A stretch of DNA of 64,000 nt from Thermothielavioides terrestris NRRL 8126 (GCF_000226115.1 NC_016459.1:2403501-2467500), one strand, 5' to 3'. Shown: positions 44,578-56,515, counted from the stretch's first letter. Numbers and translations: made by a program. Notes: generated by a model from the letters alone, not told the origin.

Positions 44578-45863
44578 GGTCCTCCTTTTCGGTGGTCTGT
44601 TAAACTAGTCTACGCCGGTTATGTCAGTCACGGTGCGCGTCGCAAGATGTGTCGAATAAGCACACACTGCAGAGTTGGATTTCCGAAGGGATGGTGAAGC
44701 AGTCGGTCGATTATGTCTGCGGGGAGGTTGAGAAACCGGGTGTGCAGAGGGCGAGCAGGAATCGGTCTCAGGAAAGTTGCTGAAAGAGTGTTCACATTTA
44801 CTTGTGGCCATGCCGAATGCGCGGCAGCCTGCCGCATCTCCCTTTTGCTGCTTGCAGCAAAGACAATGGCACATGGGATGTGAATGTCATGTTTTGCCAA
44901 CAATGCAGGGCAGGCTCTTCGTGCCTTCCCTCCTCCTCCTCAACCTCCTCCTCCTCTGTCTTGTAGGTCGAGCTAGGTTGCCATAGTACTATGATGTGCG
45001 AGGGAAGTCGCAGTCGTCGAATTGCCCGAAAGGTCATATCTACACAGTACGCTCATTTTCTATGTGAGAGTGTGAACTAGCACTCCATCCCAGGGATTGC
45101 GCAAACAGCTCACTCACAGTAGTTGAGAATATGACTCATCAGTCTTCTGGAATTAAATATCTGTGGATGTACACACAACTTCAGAGAAATTGCCTGTACT
45201 ATATGCATTGTCTGCTTTGTGTGCTGTATTGTTTTATTGAATGTACTGAGGTGCACCTAAAGTTGGGTTGCGGTTTCCCACTCCTACGTCGCAGTTGCTT
45301 CTTGACCATGCCATTAGAACTCAGGTAGTTAGAGCGTTATTACTGCCTTTCTCTGTCATTTTTGGGGGTTTTTATTTCTTCTTCCATTATGCCTGTAGAA
45401 TCAGGGAGCACGGCCTAGACCCTCAGGGTGTTTGTTGATGTTGCTGCCGTCTTCAGGGGCTTACACAGGACAGCTTCGGCCTCAGGGGCAGGGTCTTGGC
45501 AGCGCCAGGTGTCGTCAGCTGGTGCCCCAAAGGCCTGCGGCCAAGCTAGGCCTGCCCCGCAACACGCTCAGCTGCCAAGACCGCTGTGCCTGAAACCAAC
45601 ACACAAAAACACCGCGATCTCACGGTCGTTCACAAACACCAAGTTCACTGACGTTATGAGTTCTTACAGACCTCAATCTCATCTCCAATCTCTCTCTTGG
45701 CGAAAGCGCGCCATGTCCACTCCCTTGTTCCTGCCCTTCATTTGTTAGCGCTCCCTCTGAGAGTTGAAATGGCTTGATGCTGTTAATTTCACGCTGTCTT
45801 TGTGAACCATCATTTTATTTATATTTATTTCTTGCCTCACTGCTTCCCCCAAATATTTAAAAC
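44578..45863. other. Intergenic region between divergent genes
   Basis: This 1.29 kb carries two divergent promoters. It contains a CTC microsatellite (about 44929-44958), an AT-richer stretch (45040-45400) and the foldback repeat at 45427-45613. No gene is recognisable. Confidence 0.5.
45427..45613. repeat. Foldback (imperfect inverted repeat), about 187 bp
   Basis: Inner arms TCAGGGGCAGGGTCTTGGCAGC... (45482-45503) and GCTGCCAAGACCGCTGTGCC... (45571-45593) are near-perfect reverse complements; a 12-bp core is exact. Outer arms GGTGTTTGTTGATGTTGC (45427-45444) and 45596-45613 also pair imperfectly. It may be a small MITE-like relic. Confidence 0.55.
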
Positions 45864-47860
45864 ATGTTGTTGACTCGGCTTGCGCGGCGCTCTGCCCTTG
45901 GGCTTGCGAAACCCCATCAGACACACTGTATTATTCCATCTAAACCAACATACGAAAGCCTGAGTTGGAGGGCCCAGAGACCCTTCTCGAGCCAACCGCC
46001 TCCCTCGCCCGGTGCGTAGACACACTCCTTCACCCGTCAGCGGTTCTGTCTCCGTAACGGAACACCTGTAATTGGATTTGCCTGCTCCTCTGCCTCTTTG
46101 ATCCGCGTCGATGGCTCCCTCGACCGAGCCTCGAAAGCGCCTTGCTAACATCCCAGATACTAGAGGCCGCTACAACGCCCGGACATGCTCAAGGGCCGGA
46201 CCTTAAGCCGCCACCACCACCCCCCAACAAGGATGTAGGCCCCTCGCTCCTCTCCAAGATGCTGGAAGCCGCCGCCACCTCGTTTGCTTCCATCCTCGTG
46301 CTCGGCGCAGGCTTCGGCATCGCCGCCTATGTGTACCACAAGTCCTACAAGTACATGGTGCTCCGGAAGATGGCGAAAGCCTTCGAGCCCGGCGATCCCG
46401 TCCTCGACCTGGCTGCTATCGGAAAGGACCTCCCCCTTTCCAAGACGGCCGCCGCTACCCACTGGGTCGAACGGCCCGAGCAGGCCACCGTCGACGCCAT
46501 TGTTGCTGGCCGCAGTGTCGGGCACTACCACCTATTCATCGGAGAGAAGGGCACGGGCAAGAGCAGCATGCTGCTGGAGGCCATGCGCAAGATCGACGGG
46601 GACGGCGTGGCCATGTTCGAGGCCCACGCCGACCTGGAGATCTTCCGGATCCGTCTGGGCAAGGCGCTCGATTACGAGTTCCACGAGGACTACATCGGCA
46701 GCTACTTCAGCGAGCGCGGGCCCAGGGACACCACCGCCCTGCTCGACATCGAGCGCGCCCTCAACAAGCTGGAGAAGGTGGCCCTCCGCCGGCGGGCCAA
46801 GGTCGGCAGGCCGCTCGTGCTCATCATCAACCAGATGCACCTGATCAGGGACGACGAGGACGGCAAGGACCTGATCGAGCTCCTGCAGCAGCGGGCCGAG
46901 CAGTGGGCCGCCGCGAACCTGGTGACCATGGTCTTCAACAGCGACGACTACTGGGTCTACGAGCGGCTGAAGCAGCTCGCCACCCGGATGGACGTCCTCA
47001 CCATCATGGACCTGCCCAAGGCCCAGGCGACCGCCGCGCTCCGGAACTATCGGCAGCGCTACTTTGGCGAGTCGCCGTCGCCCGAGACGCTCGAGCAGGT
47101 CTACGACCGCGTCGGCGGCCGGCTGAGTTTCCTCAACCGCGTCGCCAAGAGCCGCGACATGCTCGCGACCTGCGACGCGATCAAGGAGGCCGAGAAGACC
47201 TGGTTTCTGAACCAGTGCTGGATTCTAGGAGCCGAGATGGACGACGATGTGATGGACCAACAGAAGTGGGCGGTAAGCTAGAATCTATCCTTCCTTTTTC
47301 CTTCTCCCTCTCCTTCGCCCCAACAACACTCCCTTGCACACCACCCTCTCTACCTTACTTGTCTCCCCCCCACTTTGCCTAACTTTTCTATTCCACTCTC
47401 CCAGACGGCGGCAGTAGTGCTCGCCACGGCGCTGGTGGACAAGGAGGCCGAGATGGAGAGCACGTACGACCGGGAGGTGGGCCACATCCTGCCGTCGTTC
47501 CCGCTGCACGAGGCGCAGGAGATCATGACGCGGGCCGACTTCGTGCGGGCGCTGGACCGGCTGAACCTGTTCAGCATCACGAGCGACGCCCAGGTGCGCG
47601 CCAGCTCCGTGCCCATGCACCTCGCCTTCCGCGAGATCGTCGCCCGCCCCGGCTTCCGCGCCCACCTGGCCGCCACCATCGACCGCATCGCCGCCATCGA
47701 GAGCCTCGGCCGCACCCGCGAGCTCGTCGCCAAGGACCTCGTCCTCGGCGGCCGCTACCAGTTCCGCAAGGTCCCCGGCGGCACCGACGTGACGCTCAAG
47801 GAGGGAGAAAATGCCGGCGACGCAGGCGATGGGGATAAGGGGAACAGTGCCAAGGGTTGA
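45864..47860 (+). CDS. Mitochondrial AAA-domain protein with C-terminal winged-helix-like region
   Basis: A membrane-anchored P-loop protein of the fungal family with an Orc1-like AAA domain and a C-terminal winged helix; its exact role is unknown to me. Exons 45864-46011, 46164-47272 and 47405-47860 give 570 aa; introns are 152 and 132 bp. The N-terminus MLLTRLARRSALGLAKPHQ is an Arg-rich presequence, predicting mitochondria. A transmembrane segment (ATSFASILVLGAGFGIAAYVY) is at about 86-106, Walker A GEKGTGKSS at about 175-183, and the Walker B position LVLIINQMHL near 266-275 has Asn-Gln instead of Asp-Glu. DDYWVYERLKQLATRMDVLTI and YDRVGGRLSFLNRVAKS continue the AAA fold. The acceptor at 46162-46163 is required to enter the right frame. 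Confidence 0.87.
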
Positions 47861-48787
47861 CCTGGATCTATCTGCCGCTTTATCAAGTCAACTGTTTCGA
47901 TTTGGGGTCTTCCCCAAAACACTTCTCACAGAGAGAGCATGCGCTTGGGTGCATGACCTTTAGACGCGCTATGCAAAACAAGAGATACCACTTGGTCTTG
48001 GTGTGGAGGGAGCTTAGGATTACCGCTCACACGTTGTTTGGACGGCTGAGGTCTTCTGGAGCTGGCTGCCCAAGCATTATAGAGACAGACCGCCGCAGTA
48101 GGATGCCGACGGGTGCCAGGGAGAAAGGTTCCCAGTGACACGCCAGCTCCGAAGGACACCATCAGTCTCACAAGAGTGGAAAAGGATGCACGCGGCCGAA
48201 ATTTACATGCATCCATCCGGTAGATATTCAAGCTATAAGACCCATTATTCCCACCCTATCGCTAGTCCGCTCTTTTAAGACCCCATAAGAACCCGTGAGA
48301 TGTCCGCATTCCAGTCCGTCAAAATCCTTTCCAGTCGGTCCCAGTACCTTAGAAACTACCCATCCCCCGCTAGAAGACGCAAACACGGAGTCCTTCCTTC
48401 AGCAGCGTCCCTTGACATGACGCCATGACCGCCAATCCCACACCTCTCTGGCTACTTGCTTCCAGCCCTACTAGCATGCAACGTAATGTCCTCCCCCTGT
48501 TATGTTTAGATACTTGAGCATCCAACCCTCCCATCATGTCCGAGCGTTATGGAGGCTTTTTTTGTCCGACGACGTATCTCACTCAAGGAGGGTGGCCGAG
48601 AACAATGAATGATGACCTTGCAAGGAAAGTAAACCGCAGCGACAGCAGGTCAGCAGTTGACTGCGGGGGTCCAGCAAAGCAGGCCCTCCAAAATATAGGT
48701 GGATATATATATACGACAGCAGAAGCGCTAAATGAAACGGGGAAAAAGAAAAAACGGCAAGCATGGTATATGCTCGCGTCCGTCCGC
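47861..48787. other. Intergenic region between convergent genes
   Basis: This 927 bp includes a short TATATATATA run (about 48703-48714) in the 3' flank of the Zn2Cys6 gene. I see no gene in it. Confidence 0.5.
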
Positions 48788-51319
48788 TCAGGCAGGTATG
48801 AAATCGAGCTCCATCCGCTGCGCGACGCCGGCCCAGTCCCAGGCGGCGACCCAGTCGCCGGCAGCCATCAGGCGCCAGACCTCCTCGAGCAGCTCGGCGA
48901 CGCGGTCGGCGTTGCGGAGGCCCGTGTAGCCGCGGACGGTGCGGATGGCGGCGCGCACGCGCCGCTGCTGCGCGGGGCTGAAGCACGCGGTGCCGACCAG
49001 GAAGCACGGAAGCAGCAGCAGCCGCTGGCAGGGGTCGCTGGGCTTGAACAGCTCCAGGAGCGCCAGCGACTCGTCGACGGCGAGCGTCACGCGCGGGTCG
49101 AGCCGCGGCGGCTGGCGGGCCGGCGGCGGGGATCCGGGGCGGCTGCGGGCGGCCGCCGGCGATTCTCCTCCGCCGTCGTCGTCCCCGGGATCGTCGCTGG
49201 GCCCTGGCGGCGGAAACGACGGGTCCGATTGCGAGTTCGGACGGTTAGGTCCGGGAACGGAACTTGCGAGCCTCGGTGATGAGGCGCGGCTTGTCGTCGC
49301 AGACAGGGGCGGCGTGTTCACCGCCGACGGAGCATGCCGGCTGAGGGAGGGAGAGCTATGAGGACCGAGAGGCAAAGACTGAGCGGAGGGTGCCACGGAC
49401 GGCGGCGGCGAGGCCGAGGGTGGGTAGACGGTCCGGTCGAGGTAAATCCACATCATCTGCTTGTAGAGGAGACTGACCAGGTCGCGGCTGTCTCCCGGCG
49501 GCCAAAGGGGCATCCACTGCTGAATGGCAGCATCGATGTCGACGGCTGGATACAGATCGTAGTAGTCGATGACCAAGTCGGTCTGCGCCAGCATCCTATT
49601 TCGAATCGTGTTCCGGATCGCCGTGATCTCGGCCAAGTATCCCAGCAGGCCGTCGGCGACGCCCAACAACCTGGGCGATTGGATGTCAGGGAGCGGCGGG
49701 AGAGGCTTGGGTGGCGGGCGGCCAGGTTGCCCGACGACAGAGTGGATGAGCTCATCGGCGAAGATGTGGTACTGGAAGAACTCGGCGATGAAGGCCAGAA
49801 AGGCCGAGTCTCCGGGGGGCGTAGTAGAAATCAGACTGCGATACACGGTTAGGTGCAGCCGGTGCTCACCCCGTGTGCTGCCCTCGACGAGGGCTTCGAT
49901 GAGAAAACAGAGCATCTGGCCGTACCGGGCAGCCATCAGGCTCCTGTCGTCTGGCGTTTGTTTGCGCTTGGTGAACTCGATGTTGTTGTAGAACTGGAGC
50001 CGGGCTTGGTTGTGATGGTAACGGGAGCGCTCCTTCAGCGCCTCGAGACTCGTCCCGGTGTTGTTTTTCAAGACACTGAGGCCGTAGGGTGTGTCGAAGT
50101 CGATGTGCTTGCTGGCCAGCGACAGGATGGAGTGCATAAGGCCCTGGTGCTGCACGGCAACCGGCACCATCAGTTCCTTAAAGGCGTTCTTGTGCTCTCC
50201 TTCCACGGTAAGCACGGTGCTGAGCTGCTCGTTGTAGTGCTTCCAGAAAATCCTATCCTCCAGCGTCTCCAGGCCAGGGAAGAGGGGGTGCATGGTAATG
50301 GACGGGAAGCCGCGGGACCTGAGGCGTGCTGTGATGAAATTAGACCAAGTTTGGCAAGAAAACGTGGACGCAAAACAGCAGCCGAGCAGCTGGGCAGAGG
50401 GCGCTAGCTGCCGTACCTTCCTCGGCCCTCTCCTTGCCGCTCTTCCATATCTGCTTCTCCGGGTAACCCTCGCAGACGACCGCATTCTTCTCGCAATTCA
50501 TGCCTGCAGCAAGAGTTAGGAGTTGGAGATGCGCCTGATGAATACTGTTTGGTTTGTTTACTTACAACGCGGCTTTGCCTCGTCGCACTTCTTTTTCCGC
50601 TTTCGACACGTAAGGCATCCCGTCTTCGACCGGCCCTTGGTGACCTTGTTGGGGACAATGTTTGGGACGAGAGGGTGCTTCCGCGGTCGTCCTCGTGGCC
50701 GCTTCGGCTTGGGTTGATCCAACACGCCCTGTGGAGCGCTCTCGTGCGTCTGGATGGAGCCCGGGGGAGCCTCCTGGAGATCCCCCATGCAAAAGTCGTC
50801 GTCCTCGAGCGGTTCTAGCTTTGGAACCGCTGAAAGCTTGCTAGCGGCCTCCTCGTCCTCCAAACCTGCCTCCTTCGCCTCCCCCGCCTCCCCCGCCTCC
50901 CGCATCTCGTCCCAAACAACATCCCGAGAAATTCCGTCGGCGGCATCAGCATCTCCAAAGCCGGCACGGCCCAGCAACGCTGGCGGATGGCGGACCGAGG
51001 AGGATGCCGAGTGGGCGACGGCGGCCATGATCGGCGACGGAGACGGAGACGCGAGATTGGCGGAGCTGTCGGCGGCGCTGCTGGCGGGCCCACACGGCAG
51101 ATCCACGCTGTTCCCGTTGCTTACGGGCGACAGCTGGCCCGTGTGCGCAAAGCCGGTGGTGGACGAGGCGGCCGAGACTGAGGTGGAGCCAGTAGAAAAG
51201 GAGGCCAGCCAGGGCGAGGACAGACCAGCCGAGTGGCCGTCGTCGTCCGAGTCCATGCTGTGGCTATCCAGCCAGCGCAAGCCGCCGTCGTCTGATACGG
51301 CGGAGGGGCGACGGGCCAT
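48788..51319 (-). CDS. Zn2Cys6 transcription factor with AT-hook and Fungal_trans_2-type domain
   Basis: This is a nuclear DNA-binding regulator with unknown targets. Exons in coding order are 51319-50566, 50503-50417 and 50328-48788, giving 793 aa. Introns are 62 and 88 bp, GT-AG. Residues 1-200 are Ser- and acidic-rich. An AT-hook-like KRPRGRPRKHP lies at about 210-222, followed by the zinc cluster with cysteines at 235, 238, 245, 252, 255 and 262 (CX2CX6CX6CX2CX6C), split by intron 1 after Arg251. The regulatory domain starts ITMHPLFPGLETLEDRIFWK and includes VLTVEGEHKNAF and HSILSLASKHI, typical of the PF11951-type family. A Ser/Pro-rich loop (about 600-700) interrupts the C-terminal helices, which end VWRLMAAGDWVAAWDWAGVA. 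The acceptor at 50329-50330 was chosen because it alone keeps the frame. Confidence 0.88.
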
Positions 51320-51587
51320 AGCTCGTCAATAGCGAGACCATGCCAACAACACCGGCGCTGCGACAAGGATGTGGCAAGCAACGCGGAGAGCGGGGGCCAG
51401 AGGGAGGGAAAGAGCGATCCCGGTCTTAAGGCTCACGACTTGAATGGCAGAGAGAGAGCGGCACCGTGGCAGGGAGGAGGGTGGGGGGAGGAGATGCGGA
51501 AACCGCAGACAGGGAGGGTGTGGGCAGAGCCGAGCTCCTGGGCCGGCGGCGCTAAGCCTGGTTGCCCGGCTGACTCGTCGATCCGAT

Positions 51588-51618
51588 AGTTAACTAACTG
51601 GATACGTTAGTTAAACTA
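51588..51618. repeat. Inverted repeat upstream of the Zn2Cys6 gene
   Basis: Arms AGTTAACTAAC (51588-51598) and GTTAGTTAAACTA (51606-51618) pair with one unmatched base around a 7-nt TGGATAC loop. It is about 270 bp upstream of the start codon and could be a dimeric binding site. Confidence 0.6.
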
Positions 51619-53341
51619 GCCGGGGAGGGAGTTGCTAACGTGATAAGTTACGGTCATGGCAGTGAGGACAAGCTGCTCTGTCCTGAGCCAACAGCCAAGA
51701 GACGGAGAAACGGGACCGACACGCGATCAGGTTATCACCTGTGCGGAGGTTGACGTACTGTGTACGGAGTACTGCGGTAGTTAGTGGTGGTGTGGTGTGT
51801 GGGACGGCTCAGCGCCTTGGGGGGCAGCTGGGCTGGGATCGCGAGACGAGACGGGAAAGCTCCAAAGCGCCTATCCCGTGTTGGGCGGGCATGCTACAAG
51901 GGTCCTTTTGCATGGAGGCGCTGCCGCATGGGGACGGATACAGACGGATACACAGGACATGGCTTGTCACGGCGCCGTGTCGTCTTGACTGTTCGGGAGG
52001 GCTGGATTCTGCCAATCGCTCACCAACCCCCCTCACCAAGGTTGATGGTGTTTGGCAGAGAGGGCGCGTGCATAATACGACGCGGAGCGCGACTTCTCTT
52101 TCCTCTGCGAAACCAGAGCATGGATGAAAGAGGGGGTAATGAGTTGTTGAGTAATACCCACGCTGTGCCTCACCAGCCGTTTCTTTTTGCAACTGTTGCT
52201 AGGGAGGAGGACGCGCGGGATGGCGGGGGAGTTTGGAGACATTGACGAGATTCGATGTGGGAAGAGGTGGGGATGCGGGGCAGGTTGGGGGGCGTGAGCT
52301 GAGCGCTCGCTTCTCTGGAAAAAGCACAAACCTTCCAGTAGCTAAATGCGGAGCATCTTCAATATAAGTCCTGCCCTGTTATACTGCGTAATGTGTAACT
52401 CTTGCAGGCGGCAATTCCCGACCCACCGGGTAACGTTACTACGGCGCTTTAAAAACAAAGTAACATTGATACCATCGTAGTCACCCTACGTGGACCTTCC
52501 AGCCTTATCGAGCTCACGAGCGGGCATGCCAAAATTCTCTCTCTTTCCCTCTCTCTCCATGCATGGGCGGGTTTGGCGCTGAATTCTGCATTTGCCGTAC
52601 TCTGCAGCAGCAGGGACAATTACCTTGTTTTCTCGATTCGGCCCCGCCCATTGTTTTTCTGAGGGTCGACCGCTGCCGAGTCCCAGCCATCGCCAGGGCA
52701 GGCCGCTGAGTCCGGCGACCCGACGCACATCAGTGTCATGTCCTTGGGAAATCGCGTCGACAACATTCACTGAGGTGCTGAAACGATAATTTCCCGTGCG
52801 CTACCACACCAGTGGACATACCCTGGCTCTCATTGTGACTTCAACGTTGTCTCGGGCGCCAGCTCAAACAGGCCCGTGTGGTCCCCCTTCTTGTGTGTGA
52901 TCTGATGAGGAGCTGCGCTGCAGTGTCGACGATCCTGCTCGCTCGGTTCTCCGGGCTTCTGCCGGGAGTGAGTGACTGTTGGGCAAGGCCAACAGTACCA
53001 GGTAGTGTAACTATTTCCACCTGATCTTCCTCCCATCCGACGGGGGGTGCTGCGCAGTGCTCCACCCGGCCATTGGACATGGAGGGCGCCCGCTGATGCG
53101 CTGATGCGTGGGGTGCATGTGTGCCCAACCTGCACACCGCAGGCGATTGTGCAGTGCCGCTGCTGCGACGTCGTGCTCGCGAGCATGCGGTAAATATCTC
53201 TGGTACGCTGCCTGATCGAGATGCTTGACCGACTGGTTGGTTAGTATACACACTCACACGGCCCACTCATCACTCCTCTGCATGCCGATCCTTGCGTTGG
53301 ACGAAGACATGGTTCCCGGCGCCCGGGGCACTTCACTGTCA

Positions 53342-53400
53342 CAGCACTGATGTAGTATACGGAATACAGTGCTGAACTCCGAAGTTCCTCCGTATTCCGT
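53342..53400. repeat. Interlocked inverted repeats
   Basis: CAGCACTG (53342-53349) pairs with CAGTGCTG (53367-53374), and ACGGAATAC (53359-53367) pairs with GTATTCCGT (53392-53400). The two hairpins overlap and are mutually exclusive. Confidence 0.65.
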
Positions 53401-54616
53401 GCCTGGTCAGGTAATGATGAAAGACAGGCCGTTCTCTGGGGGCTCGGCAGACAGACATAAATGCTGCAGCTATTGTCCGTTCGGTAAACCAGACACTCTA
53501 CGCCGTGGCTGCTTATGACGCACGGAGTACACGCAGTACATCGTGCCTCGTAGGCGGTGAGAATTACAGACAGGCCCTGCAGCGCTTATGACGACATCAA
53601 CTGAGTGCTTGCTTCCCCCGGACCGCTGGTATGCTTGTGTGGCCATCCGGACATCGGGTATGTACCTGAACTAACAAGGTATCTTCCGCCTTGGGAAGGG
53701 CTCAGAGGCTCGCAGCACCAACCGCTTCCACTTTTTCGAGGACATCCTTGATCTCGGCCTCTCAAAATATGTAGAAACAACGTGAGCTTCAGGACGAAAC
53801 GAACTTTGTTTCATCCCGCATTCCCTCAGCACTTGTCCACAGCTACGGATCCTTACTTTACATTAAGGTCGGAAAGAAAGCCTTCTTCTCTCGCCCACCT
53901 CTTGACCAGAGCATTTTAATCTTGCGCCAGCTCCCAACCCAGCCAGGGCCCAGAATTGCCCCGAATGTGCTGATCACATCATCGCGATCAGATCCTGTCC
54001 CTGCCACACACCACCTGCAGCCACACACACCAACCCGCGCAGCCGCTCAAGGTTGCCCGAATGAGGCACTCCCCCGATATCGTGTCAGGTCAAGGTAATC
54101 TTAGGGAGGTACACACACCTTCATCAGGCTGTCAACAGCCCGCTGACCACGGCTGCGTCCCCGGTCGCGGATACCGTTCCCGGAACCGTTCCCGGAAATG
54201 AAGTGTGCAACGCACACTCAGATGGTGACAGCCTCGCCCGCTGCGGGCACGCTTCGCTCCCGCGCGAACCGGATCCCGCCCGACTCTGCTTGACCGAGCA
54301 GGCGCTCATGTTCCCGTGGGCGGGCGACGAACGCCACGGTCCGGGGTCCCAGACCAATCATCCGGGTGTCTCACAACCGAGCTCTCACCGGCGCCAGCCC
54401 TGTAACTGTATACACTCCATTATGTATGTAGTACAAGAGCGGTGAGGTTGCATTGCGAGAAGAGCACTTCCTCCCAAGCCCTGTCACACCGGTTGTTCTC
54501 TGCCGCCCCCTGCCTGACAAGGTCTCGTCTGGGAGGAAATGGATGCGATAGGTTCTCTGTCGGAAACAATGCAGGCACTTTGTGGTAGGTCGAGCGGTGC
54601 GGAGGTGCGTGGGCGC

Positions 54617-54656
54617 TGCCACGCGCCGCCACGCGCCGCCACGCGCCGCCACGCGC
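54617..54656. repeat. Tandem repeat of a 10-bp GC-rich unit
   Basis: About four copies of CACGCGCCGC lie in a row, about 250 bp past the 3' end of the decarboxylase gene. Confidence 0.9.
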
Positions 54657-54905
54657 TGGCCGATCTTCCTGTCAGTCAAGGATGAAGATGATGCATCGGT
54701 GAAATTCCACGAGACTTGGGATTGTGGAGGCGGCGTGTTCATATCGGATATTGGAAGTGAATGCTTGCTGTTTGCCTGCGGCTACCTTAAAACAGAATCC
54801 GAAGTGCACAGTCAACACACCGATAAAACCCTCGGTCAATGCACCATGTTCCGCACTTCTCACCGGTGCACACCCACCCCCTTCCTGGGAATGTTGGCTC
54901 CATCC

Positions 54906-56515
54906 TCACGGCTCGACGACGGCGACCTGCCCGCGCACCGGCACGTTCTCCTGCCTGCCGAGCTCGGGGAAGCGGCCGACCTTGACGCCCTTCCGGAACA
55001 GCAGGCAGTGCGAGGAGCCGCCAAAGTGGAACATGCCGATCTCGTCGCCCTTGCGGACGCGCTGGCCCTCGCGGACCGTGATCTCGCACGAGCTGACCTC
55101 GTCCATGCCGACGCCGACGAAGGCCATCAGGCCGACGGCGGGGCTGGCGGCCTCGAAGAAGATGACGGCGCGCGTGGCCAGCGCGGTGAGGTAGCCCTGC
55201 GCGACGCGGATGCCCTGCGTGTCGATCTGGCCGCCCTCGACGGGCGACTCGAACAGCGGCTCGCTGAAGTAGGTGCCGTCGCGCACGAAGCAGCGCCGCA
55301 CCGTGCCCGACACGGGCGCGTGCCACCGGTGGTACGACAGCGCCGACAGGAAGGCCTGGTACACCGTCGCGCCGTCGAAGTGCCTGCTCAGCGGGTCGTT
55401 GCCGAGCATGTCCACGACCGAGTACGGCTGCGCCTTGATCCAGAACTTGTCGCGCAGCTTCGCGTTGCGGACCACGTTGAAGACCTTGGACTCGCACGCG
55501 TTCGCGATGACGTTGTCGTCGTCGGGGGACGCCACCGGCCGTGCCGATTCCTGTAGCTGGCGCGTAAAGAAGTCTGCGGGGTGTGGTTGTCAGCTAGGGG
55601 CTTGGGATGCATGTGGAAGTGGGGAGAGGTTCGGGCCGTAAACCTACCGTCCCACGACTTGAAGCCAAAATGCGGCTTGGTCGGATCGCACTTGTACATG
55701 TCCTCGAACTTGAACGAGGTCTTACTGGGCGCATTGGCGACTTCCATAAGGTCCGCGTAGCCCACTTCACCAAACCAGCCGGCGCGGTGGCTGCCCAGGA
55801 CCTTTGCCGACTCGGGTGACTTAGGACTCTGTTAGTCGTGGACAACATAGCCGCCTGGTTCACATACTAACTGACTAACCTTGAGATACTCGCCCCATTC
55901 GTTAAGGATTTTCTTCAGCATGCGATTGACATCGGGATCTAGGAAAGCGGCATGCCCGCTCGGGGTGCCCATGGCGTAGTCGAAGATGGCGCACATGGGG
56001 ACGCCGACCATGCCCACGCTTGCAGCCGCATCGGTCCTGCCCAGCAAACTCAGTTTCAGGGGTCCTCTGCGCGAGAAACATGCAACCCACAAAAACGCGA
56101 AGGCCGGTCTTACCATTCAGGGGCGCTCCCAAACACGTGGTTCAGGACCTGCAGCATGTGGTGGTAGTCGCGGATCTGACGCTTGCCGGTAGGGTCCTTG
56201 TTGTACGGCGGCTTGTTGGGGATCTCGTCCCACATCTCGGTGAAGTACATGTAGATGCGGGGGTTGTTCTCGATCAGCTCCTTGAACTCGCGCAGCACCG
56301 GCACGAGTTCCTTCTCGCCATGCTTATCGATGTGGTCGATTGCATGGGCCAGCCACTTCCGATGGACCCGGTGATCCGCCGGCAGCCACGCACCGGGTCT
56401 GGGACAAGTACGTTAGCGGGCTTGTTCCCCAAGAGATACATTTTGGGAGAGTCTCTTACTTGTGAACCCGATGCTCGTGCGGGATCTCGACGTGATCGCC
56501 GTGTTGGTGAACCAT
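54906..56515 (-). CDS. Phosphatidylserine-decarboxylase-family protein, PsiD/tryptophan-decarboxylase-like
   Basis: This is a pyruvoyl-dependent decarboxylase. Its architecture (N-terminal PSDC-type domain plus PSD catalytic domain, no membrane anchor) is that of the soluble branch that includes Psilocybe PsiD (L-tryptophan decarboxylase), so an amino acid is as likely a substrate as phosphatidylserine. Exons in coding order are 56515-56460, 56398-56114, 56036-55880, 55828-55648 and 55573-54906, giving 448 aa. Introns of 61, 77, 51 and 74 bp are GT-AG. Motifs include WLPADHRVHRKWL, YMYFTEMWDEIP, GVPMCAIFDYAMGTPSGHAAF, SWDDFFTRQLQESARPV, SYHRWHAPVSGTV (catalytic His) and HFGGSSHCLLF, where cleavage before Ser would form the pyruvoyl group. 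Termini are intact, so it should be functional. Confidence 0.88.

Larger units (their letters stand above)
51320..54905. other. Long gene-poor intergenic region
   Basis: This 3.6 kb lies between the Zn2Cys6 gene and the decarboxylase. The left part should be the regulator's promoter and holds a hairpin (51588-51618). TACGGAGTAC-like words occur at about 51765 and 53520, a foldback at 53342-53400 and a GC-rich tandem repeat at 54617-54656. Open frames up to about 150 codons show no family motif on either strand. Confidence 0.5.

Noticed and set aside
46142..46163. Alternative start of the AAA protein at the open frame near 46142
   Set aside because: No ATG lies there; splicing from 45864-46011 gives a mitochondrial presequence and restores the frame.
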